From: JBHJGU01 sp050331475
GTDB taxonomy: Bacteria > Pseudomonadota > Alphaproteobacteria > Caulobacterales > Maricaulaceae
Reading direction: 5' to 3'
DNA: 10,233 nt
Assembly: GCA_050331475.1 (NCBI GenBank)
Contig: JBHJGU010000114.1
Coordinates: 1 to 10,233 of the forward strand
In this document: positions 1 to 5,886 of the stretch, in pieces
How positions within the stretch are numbered: the stretch's first letter is position 1
Layout: each line of letters starts with the position of its first letter
Notes under the pieces: model-generated
The model's database searches: none
What the model was told of the DNA's origin: nothing
What the model saw: only the letters and a program-made list of their open reading frames with translations
Translations under genes and position numbers: made by a program

Positions 1-125
1 TACTCCGCAAGATCGGCGAACGAACCGTCAGCGGACTGTGGGACCTGATCGGCAGGCTCGTCGACATCTTCCAGCCAGACGAATGCCCCAACTACTTCAG
101 CTCTTGCGGTTATGATCCAGAATGA
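1..125 (+). CDS. IS630-family transposase, C-terminal 40 residues (5' end outside the window)
   Basis: The third forward frame is open from base 3 and stops with TGA at 123-125, giving 40 residues that begin LRKIGERTVSGLWDLIGRL and end ECPNYFSSCGYDPE. This tail, with the motif C-x-N-Y-F-x-x-x-G-Y and the preceding GLWDLIGRL helix, is the usual C-terminus of IS630-type DDE transposases found in many Alphaproteobacteria (family knowledge). The catalytic DDE residues lie upstream, outside the window, so whether the element is complete cannot be judged. The fragment reads toward the TonB-like remnant and ends about 15 bases before a likely element end. The assignment rests on recognising the tail only. 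Confidence 0.75.
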   Translation, partial: LRKIGERTVSGLWDLIGRLVDIFQPDECPNYFSSCGYDPE

Positions 126-140
126 TCGAAAACCGCTCTA
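1..140 (+). mobile_element. Right end of an IS630-like insertion sequence (partial)
   Basis: The transposase stop at 123-125 is followed almost at once by GAAAACCGCTCTA (128-140). IS630-type elements insert at TA and commonly have a terminal sequence reading TAGAGCG... inward, which fits an end at the TA at 139-140. This boundary is inferred: the left terminal repeat lies outside the window, so the inverted-repeat pair cannot be compared. Confidence 0.45.
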
Positions 141-577
141 AACCGTCCTTTAAGGTCCGAGACCTTGTTGTTCTCACCGCGCCCAGTCCGCTCGCAGGCC
201 GACGCCCCGCTCAGCCCACACCGAACATGGCCCAAGGGCCGGGTCAGTTTGGCGAGGCCGCGGCGGATTCGGGCTTTGGAGAAGCGGGGCCCGGCGCTGG
301 TCTGCGCCGTGGCCGGATCACGCTTCCGAACGCCCGTTATCCGTTCCGCCTGCGACAGCGAGGGGTTGAGGGCGACTGCATTGTCGAATTCCGCCTCAGC
401 GAAGCGACGAAGCTACAAGATTTCCGACCCGTACAGTGCGATCATGCCCTTTTCGCAGAAGCGATGGAGCGGGTGCTCGAGCGCCCCTCGACCCGGCCTC
501 AACTGGCCAAGCTTCAAACCGATCCGAACCGTTTCTTCCAATGGCGTCACGCGTTTCGGCTGAGCGATCCGCAGTAA
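141..577 (+). pseudogene. TonB C-terminal domain-like protein, 5' part probably lost at the IS insertion
   Basis: The frame is open from before base 122 to TAA at 575-577. The formal ATG at 122 lies inside the IS end, so the native start is probably gone and the coding remnant starts at about 141. The first half is a Gly/Pro/Ala-rich linker (for example GPGQFGEAAADSGFGEAGPG). The second half, from RYPFRLRQRGVEGDCIVEFR through CDHALFAEAMERVLER to a final FQWRHAFRL strand, follows the TonB C-terminal pattern: a Y-P-x-x-x-x-x-x-G-x-x-G start, alternating strands, a helix beginning at the F-x-x-A position, and a closing strand. Such domains contact TonB-dependent outer-membrane receptors in the periplasm. 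No transmembrane anchor remains. The match is made by eye. The alternative is an unrelated open frame in GC-rich DNA, but the pattern spans about 70 residues, which makes that less likely. Confidence 0.5.
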
Positions 578-598
578 CCCTCTCCGGTCTAACCTAAC

Positions 599-635
599 GG
601 TGTGCGCTGGTCTCGGCACAGCCCAGCGACACACC
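599..635 (+). terminator. Stem-loop just downstream of the TonB-like remnant
   Basis: GGTGTGCGCTGG (599-610) pairs with CCAGCGACACACC (623-635). This makes a 12-bp GC-rich stem with a single bulged A and a 12-nt loop, starting 21 bases after the TAA. There is no U-run after it, so it would be an imperfect intrinsic terminator or a 3' stabilising hairpin. The rest of 578-759 holds no gene that I can support; it becomes AT-rich from about 706, as expected for the promoter region of the next locus. Confidence 0.4.
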
Positions 636-763
636 GCATGGCCGTACTCTGCGCCCGCCACGCGCTTCCAAGCCGCTGTTGCTTGGGAGGGTTTGAAGCG
701 GTTCCTCATAATTTGCTATACGCCATTAACGCATAAATTTCTTGTATAAAGAGGCGTCAATGA

Positions 764-784
764 CGTATCATGAAAAGTGATACG
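764..784. promoter_or_regulatory. Likely operator dyad at the start of the toxin-antitoxin locus
   Basis: CGTATCA (764-770), a 7-base spacer and TGATACG (778-784) form a perfect inverted repeat centred on the start of the toxin reading frame. HTH antitoxins of this family normally bind palindromes in their own promoter and repress the operon. The position is as expected, and the antitoxin downstream is intact and could still bind. The sequence upstream (710-750) is AT-rich and includes TATAAA at 745-750, but I cannot define a well-spaced -35/-10 pair. Confidence 0.45.
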
Positions 785-1138
785 GACGATCCGCCTGACT
801 GTTGTTGAAACCCAAAGCTTCGTGCGACAGGCCGATAATATTTGGGATGAGACCGACCGCACCGCCTTTATCGATCCTATCGCGCGGAACCCCGAAGCGG
901 GCGACATCCTCCAAGGCACAGGCGGGGTTCGAAAGATACGCTGATCGCGCAAAGGGTCGGGCCAACGCGGCGGAGCCCGCGTGGTGTATTTCTGCCACCA
1001 TAGGGATGCGCCGCTCTATTTGCGGCTCGCCTACGCCAAGGCCGGACAGGACGATATGCCCTCGATGAGACGAAGGCGGTCACCACATTAACGGCGGCTT
1101 TGGAAGCGTTGCACCCGCCGAGAAAGGACGAGTCATGA
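777..1138 (+). pseudogene. HigB2/RelE-family toxin, inactivated by an in-frame stop and a frameshift
   Basis: From GTG at 777 the frame reads TVVETQSF, then NPEAGDILQGTGGVRKIR, then TGA at 942-944. After the stop the same frame continues SRKGSGQRGGARVVYF and LYLRLAYAKAGQDDMP. These are the conserved blocks of HigB2-type (RelE/ParE superfamily) mRNA interferase toxins, in order: the GTGGxRK block, the GxGxxGGxRVxY core strand, and the YxKxxxxDxP tail. Family members often have Trp at the position of the TGA, so one base change from TGG explains it. After MPC-run position 1059-1062 the homology moves to the next frame (LDETKAVTTLTAALEAL) and ends at TGA 1136-1138, overlapping the antitoxin ATG; loss of one C from the run explains this. 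The 5' end is also doubtful: the best ribosome site (GAGG, 751-754) serves ATG 760, which is out of frame by one base. The product is almost certainly non-functional unless the stop is read through. Confidence 0.75.
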
Positions 1139-1422
1139 GCGACTTTGGAAAAGACTTGATTGAAAGCTTGGGCGAGGCCGTCGCGCATGCGAAGGGCGAC
1201 AAAACCACGGCGAAAGAACATGTTCTTGAAGCGCCGGACGTCGAAGCCTTGCGCCAGCGCCTCGCTATGTCGCAGGCCGAGTTCGCGGAAGCCTACCGCA
1301 TCCCCCTACCGACGCTGAAAGGCTGGGAGCAAGGGCGCAGACAACCCGACGCCACAGCGGCGGCCTTTCTGAACGTGATCGCTTCCATGCCGGAAGAGAC
1401 AAGGGGTGCATTACGGTCTTAA
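1135..1422 (+). CDS. HigA2/NadS-type HTH antitoxin (XRE family)
   Basis: A 95-residue protein. Residues 1-35 form the acidic/mixed N-terminal segment that in this family binds the toxin. Residues about 39-71 are a helix-turn-helix: LRQRLAMSQAEFAEAYRIPL followed by TLKGWEQGRRQP. The 'W-E-Q-G-R-R-x-P' ending is typical of HigA2/NadS antitoxins. It is a cytoplasmic DNA-binding protein that would neutralise the HigB2 toxin and repress the operon. The ATG overlaps the toxin stop (ATGA, 1135-1138), and AAAGGA lies 5-7 bases upstream, so the start is well supported and coupling to the toxin is likely. The reading frame is intact although the toxin is broken. Codon use is GC-rich like the chromosome, unlike the AT-rich insert that follows. 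Confidence 0.85.
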   Translation: MSDFGKDLIESLGEAVAHAKGDKTTAKEHVLEAPDVEALRQRLAMSQAEFAEAYRIPLPTLKGWEQGRRQPDATAAAFLNVIASMPEETRGALRS

Positions 1423-1437
1423 CCTCGAAACGAGGTT
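1421..1437. terminator. Short perfect hairpin at the antitoxin stop codon
   Basis: AACCTCG (1421-1427), AAA, CGAGGTT (1431-1437): a 7-bp perfect stem with a 3-nt loop beginning in the TAA stop. No T-run follows, so it may be a weak terminator or a protein-binding dyad. From about 1500 to 1669 the DNA becomes very AT-rich and I see no gene in it; it is the 3' flank of the nuclease gene and the left edge of the insert. Confidence 0.35.
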
Positions 1438-1669
1438 CGCACGGTAACATGAACCATGATCGACATCCCTTGAACGGCATAAACAAACGTAGTCGAGCAT
1501 TTCGATCCCCAATTAGATGAAAGTATTTCTCATTGTTTTGCACCCAAACTTATCATTACTCATGAAATCAAATTATGTTTAAATCTATCTCAAATTCAAA
1601 AATTATATTAATTGTGAAATTCATTATGCCCTACGCTGTAATAAATCAACTTATGTTACCGCATAATTG

Positions 1670-2302
1670 TCATTGCTTTTTATAACCATCTAATAATGAT
1701 CTTTTCATTAAAATATATTCAGCTTCGCCATAATCTAATTCGCGTTCTAACTGTGAAATGAGTAGAGTACGAAGTTCATCATTCTGTTCACGATCAATTG
1801 CCTCCAAAGCCAGACTAAAATCCTTCGTGTGGGCCACTCGATCTTCAATCAATGCGGGTCGATTAAGATCTAACTGTATTATCGTTCTTTGCGTTTGAAT
1901 ACTGCGACCAATCAGATACGGAGGTGCCAAGAATACAATTTCTGTCATTGAGTCATTGTAGGGGTCAAAAATATTCTCTTTGTCAGATTTATTTTGATTA
2001 CATATTTGGCAAGCAAAGGTGAGATTATTCCATTCAAAAGTGTGTTCAGGCTTAACTGACTTTGGTGTAACATGTTCAATATCACCATGAGCAACAACGG
2101 TCACACGGGACTCACAATATGCACACTTATCTTTAGTTTCTCGCCTCAACTGTTCTTTTACGTCTTTTTGATTGTACTTTTTCTTTCGTTGATTGACCAA
2201 TTTTTTGTTGCCAGCTTCGATAGCTTCGAGTAGTTCTTTAGTCCATCTTTTACGGTTTCGTTTGAGGCTTTCAGGCTCTTCCAACTTCTGCAACCGGATC
2301 AC
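1670..2302 (-). CDS. ptuB: HNH endonuclease, PtuB-like (Septu defence system)
   Basis: A 210-residue protein with a zinc-supported HNH fold: first knuckle C60-x-x-C63 (CAYCES), the nuclease core G73-D-I-E-H77 followed by PKS (80-82), then WNNLTFACQICNQNK with C98-x-x-C101, N102 and K105. This is the TIGR02646/PtuB type of HNH protein (family knowledge), and the N-terminal 'IRLQKLEEPESL' also fits that family. The N-terminal third is lysine-rich (19-51) and could bind nucleic acid. It starts with GTG at 2302, overlapping the ATPase stop by 4 bp (GTGA), with AAGG 8 bases upstream; no better start exists and the overlap suggests translational coupling. In Septu, PtuB associates with the PtuA ATPase and is the nuclease effector. 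The gene is AT-rich, unlike the suc genes. All metal and catalytic positions that I can recognise are present, so it looks intact. Confidence 0.8.
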   Translation of the reverse strand: MIRLQKLEEPESLKRNRKRWTKELLEAIEAGNKKLVNQRKKKYNQKDVKEQLRRETKDKCAYCESRVTVVAHGDIEHVTPKSVKPEHTFEWNNLTFACQICNQNKSDKENIFDPYNDSMTEIVFLAPPYLIGRSIQTQRTIIQLDLNRPALIEDRVAHTKDFSLALEAIDREQNDELRTLLISQLERELDYGEAEYILMKRSLLDGYKKQ

Positions 2303-3621
2303 TTTAGAAGCCTTGTTATTGCTTGTGGCAGAAAATCCCCCAATCCTTCAACTCTTAAGTCAGCACGCATTTTTTCCATTGCCATTTCATCGAGCGAGTC
2401 TTTGTTGAAATTATCAACAATATCTCTAAGCTTCTGCTCTGCCCAAACAGGCATTGTGACAGAAACCCCTAACACCTCATCTAATATCTCTGCAGCAGTT
2501 ACTGCGTTGTTATTCAAATCTATACGCTCAGAAATGACTGCGTGAGGACCGCTTTGCACATCATCTTCATTTAGCAATTGTTTGAATCGAAGCGCATACA
2601 CAACACAATCTTTGACTGATGAAATAATAAAAGGTGAATGCGTCACAACTACGAACTGAACAGATCGAAATGCGTTGACAATCAGCGATAAATATTCTCG
2701 CTGGAGCGAAGGATGTAAATGATTTTCCGGCTCGTCTATTAGAACAACGCATGGCCCTTTATTAGCATGAGTAAACAAAAATATCTGCCATGATGTCTGA
2801 ATCAATGACATCAGCCCACCTGATGAGCCATCAATTGGAAAATCACCCGTTTCTGTTATGACTAGAACTTCTGGTGGACTCACTTGAAGTCGCTTAAAAC
2901 GAATTTCTTTAGGTAGAATATTTTTAAGCGTCGATTGAAATTCATCAAATAGACCGACGATTTCTGGAACTGCTCGGACATTTTTATTATTACTGCCATG
3001 CATAGCAAAGGAAATTAAAGTTTGCTTTAATGGGGAGATCGGATTTTTTATATGACTGCTTCCCCGACGCAACACTTGGCTAACTTCGTAGTTAGACCAG
3101 CTTTGTTTAAAATACTCGAAGGCTTCCATCGGCTTAATGCCAGCAACAGGAATATCTCTAACGGATTGATACTTAGGAACAGGTCTATGCGAGCCTATCT
3201 TGAAACCTGCCAACTCCGGATGGCGTGAGAACATGAGTGTATACTCGATTTTTTGAGGCGGTGGCAGACTCAGGTTGCACGTTTCAAAACCGTTAAACAC
3301 CACACTCCCGATTTGTTGCGGTTCAAACTGTTCGACGGCTTCGTTCGGCGATTTTCTGAACGGATTGAACCGCTGGAAAATCGTGCTCACGGAATAACGA
3401 GTTTCCTTTTTCGATTCGTTTTCCACAGGCGTTGCTAAGTAGTTTCCCCGTTCGCCACCAATTAAATTACTTTCTAATATCGATAATATTGTGCTTTTTC
3501 CGGTCCCATTCGCCCCAGTGAGAACGGTAAGTCGTGGATGAAATTCAATATCGATCTCATCGAACTGCCGCCATTGACGGAGCTTAATGCGAGATAAGTT
3601 TTCAGAATTGTTGGCACCCAT
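2299..3621 (-). CDS. ptuA: ABC/AAA-type ATPase, PtuA-like (Septu defence system)
   Basis: A 440-residue ATPase of the AAA_21/OLD-SMC-like ABC class. Walker A is GANGTGKST (36-44) after the ABC-type N-terminus 'IKLRQWRQFDEIDIEF'. A signature-like segment DGSSGG lies at 264-269. Walker B with the catalytic Glu is VVLIDEPENHLHP (292-304), and the switch His is in VVTHSP (325-330). There is no TOPRIM domain after the ATPase (only about 110 residues follow), which separates it from OLD and Gabija GajA. Paired with an overlapping HNH gene, this is the PtuA role: the ATPase that holds and controls the nuclease in Septu. ATG 3621 is preceded by TTGAGG, 5-10 bases upstream. No lesion is seen. Alternative: another ATPase-plus-HNH defence pair not yet split from Septu. 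No reverse transcriptase lies beside it in this window, so a retron-borne version is not supported here. Confidence 0.78.
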   Translation of the reverse strand: MGANNSENLSRIKLRQWRQFDEIDIEFHPRLTVLTGANGTGKSTILSILESNLIGGERGNYLATPVENESKKETRYSVSTIFQRFNPFRKSPNEAVEQFEPQQIGSVVFNGFETCNLSLPPPQKIEYTLMFSRHPELAGFKIGSHRPVPKYQSVRDIPVAGIKPMEAFEYFKQSWSNYEVSQVLRRGSSHIKNPISPLKQTLISFAMHGSNNKNVRAVPEIVGLFDEFQSTLKNILPKEIRFKRLQVSPPEVLVITETGDFPIDGSSGGLMSLIQTSWQIFLFTHANKGPCVVLIDEPENHLHPSLQREYLSLIVNAFRSVQFVVVTHSPFIISSVKDCVVYALRFKQLLNEDDVQSGPHAVISERIDLNNNAVTAAEILDEVLGVSVTMPVWAEQKLRDIVDNFNKDSLDEMAMEKMRADLRVEGLGDFLPQAITRLLK

Positions 3622-3725
3622 CGCAGCCTCAAATTAATTTTGACGACCCGCCAACAACTCTTCTTCAGCCTAAAGAATCAAGTCCTCCGCTCAGCTAAAG
3701 CGTGTTGTCGCTCTGCACGAATTTT

Positions 3726-3753
3726 TTTATCAGCGTAGAGTTCGGTCAACCAA
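3726..3753 (-). promoter_or_regulatory. Candidate promoter of the ptuA-ptuB operon
   Basis: On the minus strand TTGGTT (3753-3748) and GATAAA (3731-3726) are separated by 16 bases and lie about 105 bases upstream of the ptuA ATG. The match to sigma-70 boxes is partial, and AT-rich DNA produces such matches by chance, so this is only a candidate. Confidence 0.25.
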
Positions 3754-4022
3754 CCCGTAATGGATTAGAAAATTGCGGCAGTTTGACACAGAAAGCTCGT
3801 TGCATCAGTTATTTAGATACGAATCTCTGCGATATCGAATGCTGCGATGACCTGTTTCGAGATTTAATTTAACACTTCATTGTGCATGTATTTAGGATGT
3901 GCATTTTTGATCAATGCTGATGTAGATTGGATTGCGATTTTCGTCTCAACTTTGCCTAATATTGGCCTATACCTACTTATCACGTTAGCGAATTGCTGTG
4001 CCGTCAGCCTCGTAGCCGAACG

Positions 4023-4066
4023 GCCCTCTCGCGCCCTCATCAAGGATGATCGGCGCTCAAGAGGGC
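4023..4066. repeat. Long nested imperfect hairpin
   Basis: Three nested pairings share nearly one centre: GCCCTCT (4023-4029) with AGAGGGC (4060-4066), GCGC (4031-4034) with GCGC (4053-4056), and TCATC (4037-4041) with GATGA (4045-4049) around an AAG loop. This is a well-formed 44-nt stem-loop at the point where GC-rich DNA resumes. It has no T-run on either side. It could be an IS end, a structured RNA, or a 3' hairpin of a suc transcript about 240 nt past the sucB stop. Confidence 0.5.
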
Positions 4067-4124
4067 TGGTGACGGTGAAAATCGAGGGAGCACGGACAAA
4101 CCATTAGCAGGGGGTATCCAACAA

Positions 4125-4139
4125 CGGGCGGCCCGCCCC
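4125..4139. repeat. GC palindrome
   Basis: GGGCGG and CCGCCC flank a single central C within the run at 4126-4138, inside a wider GGGGG (4110-4114) to CCCCC (4136-4140) pairing. It is part of the same dyad-rich block as its neighbours. Function unknown. Confidence 0.35.
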
Positions 4140-4185
4140 CTTTGGCGAGGTGCTGGGACGGTAGTACCCGCGACACCTGGCACGG

Positions 4186-4224
4186 CCGCTTTAGCGGACA
4201 CCATGCGACCCCGCTTTAGCGGAC
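4186..4224. repeat. Two copies of a 14-bp palindromic unit, 25-bp period
   Basis: CCGCTTTAGCGGAC occurs at 4186-4199 and exactly again at 4211-4224. Each copy contains the dyad CCGCT-TT-AGCGG. Two identical palindromic sites spaced 25 bp apart could be a paired protein-binding site or the subterminal repeats of a decayed mobile element. They lie about 80-115 bp beyond the sucB stop, so a promoter role for suc is unlikely. Confidence 0.5.
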
Positions 4225-4301
4225 CCTTGGTGCTGTCCCCCAAACCGAAGGTCCTTCGCGCGCCTTAACGGTCGAGCGATATCGATTAATCGCCCGGCGA
4301 T

Positions 4302-5858
4302 CTAAAGATCCAGCAGCAGACGCTCCGGATCCTCCAAGCACTCTTTGACGCGCACGAGGAAGGTGACCGCCTCTTTGCCATCAACGATGCGGTGATCATA
4401 AGAGAGCGCGAGATACATCATGGGCCGGACCACCACTTGACCATCCACCACCATGGGCCGGTCTTGGATTTTGTGCATGCCGAGAATGCCGGACTGGGGC
4501 GCGTTCAGAATCGGCGTGGCCATCAGCGAGCCGTAAATGCCGCCATTGGTGATGGTGAACGTGGCGCCTTGCAGCTCAGACAGCTCAAGCTTGCCATCCC
4601 GCGCCCGTCGGCCGTAATCCGCAATGTCGCGCTCGATGCGCCCTAAGGACTTCGCGTCCGCATCCCGCACCACAGGCACGACCAGCCCTTTGTCCGTCCC
4701 CACGGCGATGCCCACGTCGTAGTAATTCTTGTAGACGATCTCATCTCCGTCGATTTCCGCGTTGACGGCGGGAATGTCTTGGAGCGCCTGAACGCAGGCT
4801 TTGACGAAAAAGCTCATGAAACCGAGTTTGATGCCGTGCTTTTTCGCGAACAGGTCTTTGTATTTCGCCCGGCTCGCCATGACCGCGCTCATGTCCGCCT
4901 CGTTAAAGGTGGTGAGCATGGCGGCGGAATTCTGCGCTTCCTTCAATCGGCGCGCGATGGTCTGGCGCAGCCGGCTCATACGCACGCGCTCTTCACGCGG
5001 CCCCGCATCCGAGCGCGCTTCGCTGCGCGCAGGCGCCACCGCAGGCGGGGTCATGGCGAGGGCGGATTTCGCGGATTGGTTCGCAAGCGCGGCCAGGGCG
5101 TCGCCTTTGGTGATCCGCCCGTCCCGGCCGGTGCCGCTAATGGCGCTTGGATCGAGCCCGTGCTCGCTCACCACCCGCTGGGCGGCGGGCATCAAAGTGG
5201 GCGTCCCTGCGCCGCCCCCAGGCGCTTCCGCTTGAGCCGCCGGTGCGGGTTCGGACGCCATCGCCTCGCCATTGGCCGCGGACAGCCGCGCGATGACCGC
5301 GCCCACCGCCACCGTGTCGCCCGGGTTTGCGAGCGTTTCCGCCACGACGCCGTCGGCGGGCGCAGGTACGTCGATATTGACCTTGTCGGTCTCCAACTCG
5401 ACTAACGCGTCGTCCTTTTTCACGGATTGACCCGGTTTGACGAGCCAATTGGCGACGGTGCCTTCGGCGACGCTTTCCCCCATTTGCGGCACCACCACAT
5501 CGAGGGTCGCCTCCACCGCGGCGGGGGCTTGGGTTTGGGCTTGGTCCCCGCCGCCAGAGGCGGGCTTGCCCGGCGCCTTGGCCGGCCCGCTTTGCCCCGC
5601 GCCATGGCTTGCGCCATTGCCGGCGGCCGCATCGATTCGGCCTAAGACCGCCCCCTCGCCCACGGTCGCGCCTTCATCGGCGGCGATTTCCGCCAAAACG
5701 CCATCGGCTTCGGCGAACACCTCCAAGGTGACCTTGTCGGTCTCCCGCTCCAAGAGCACGTCATTCTTGGCGACCGCGTCGCCAGCTTTCTTGGTCCAGC
5801 CCGCCACGGTCGCTTCGGACACGGATTCGCCCAACGCAGGCACGACAATATTCGTCAT
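4302..5858 (-). CDS. sucB: Dihydrolipoyllysine-residue succinyltransferase (E2 of 2-oxoglutarate dehydrogenase) with two lipoyl domains
   Basis: A 518-residue E2 that transfers the succinyl group from lipoyl-lysine to CoA in the cytoplasmic 2-oxoglutarate dehydrogenase complex. Domains: lipoyl 1 (about 2-76, lipoylated Lys42 in ETDKVTLEV), Ala/Gly/Pro linker, lipoyl 2 (about 118-193, Lys159 in ETDKVNIDV), second linker, peripheral-subunit-binding domain (about 219-258, LMPAAQRVVSEHGLDPSAI then GTGRDGRITKGD), third linker, and the catalytic acyltransferase domain (about 288-518) with the active-site motif LSYDHRIVDG (His489, Asp493). One-lipoyl SucB proteins such as that of E. coli are about 400 residues; the extra length here is the second lipoyl domain and linkers. 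Lipoyl 1 has Arg38 where a hydrophobic residue usually precedes ETDKV. ATG 5858 has GGAGAGAG 9 bases upstream, and only 28 bases separate it from the sucA stop, so it is co-transcribed with sucA. It ends with TAG, and I see no clear intrinsic terminator after it. Confidence 0.95.
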   Translation of the reverse strand: MTNIVVPALGESVSEATVAGWTKKAGDAVAKNDVLLERETDKVTLEVFAEADGVLAEIAADEGATVGEGAVLGRIDAAAGNGASHGAGQSGPAKAPGKPASGGGDQAQTQAPAAVEATLDVVVPQMGESVAEGTVANWLVKPGQSVKKDDALVELETDKVNIDVPAPADGVVAETLANPGDTVAVGAVIARLSAANGEAMASEPAPAAQAEAPGGGAGTPTLMPAAQRVVSEHGLDPSAISGTGRDGRITKGDALAALANQSAKSALAMTPPAVAPARSEARSDAGPREERVRMSRLRQTIARRLKEAQNSAAMLTTFNEADMSAVMASRAKYKDLFAKKHGIKLGFMSFFVKACVQALQDIPAVNAEIDGDEIVYKNYYDVGIAVGTDKGLVVPVVRDADAKSLGRIERDIADYGRRARDGKLELSELQGATFTITNGGIYGSLMATPILNAPQSGILGMHKIQDRPMVVDGQVVVRPMMYLALSYDHRIVDGKEAVTFLVRVKECLEDPERLLLDL

Positions 5859-5886
5859 CGGATCAATCTCTCTCCAGGCCCGAAAA

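Larger units (their letters stand above)
3622..4301. other. 680-bp gene-free region between ptuA and sucB, with a sharp base-composition boundary
   Basis: The part 3622 to about 4000 is AT-rich like the ptuAB genes and is their upstream region. From about 4010 to 4301 the DNA is GC-rich and rich in inverted repeats (listed separately). I find no protein family in any frame. One forward open frame (3880-4107) starts with TTG, lacks a ribosome site and crosses both the composition boundary and a strong hairpin, so it is not called. The switch near 4000 probably marks the right edge of the acquired insert. No lpd gene, which often follows sucB in Alphaproteobacteria, is present. Confidence 0.6.

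Noticed and set aside
413..709. 98-codon minus-strand open frame opposite the TonB-like remnant
   Set aside because: It overlaps the plus-strand TonB-like pattern antisense, has no recognisable motif and is of the kind expected in GC-rich DNA.
3709..3729. Possible plus-strand intrinsic terminator (CGTG...CACG then a T-run)
   Set aside because: The stem is only 4-5 bp and no plus-strand gene precedes it.
3880..4107. 75-codon plus-strand frame with a hydrophobic N-terminal half
   Set aside because: It begins with TTG, has no ribosome site, crosses the AT/GC composition boundary and runs through the 4023-4066 hairpin; it looks accidental.
1484..4290. Possible direct repeats (GTCGAGC followed shortly by TCGAT near 1492 and 4271) as island attachment sites
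   Set aside because: The two copies differ in spacing and share only short words, which is not enough to call att sites.
4779..5405. 208-codon frame antisense to sucB
   Set aside because: It is Arg/His/Gly-rich with no domain, lying opposite a strongly supported gene; a shadow of high-GC coding.
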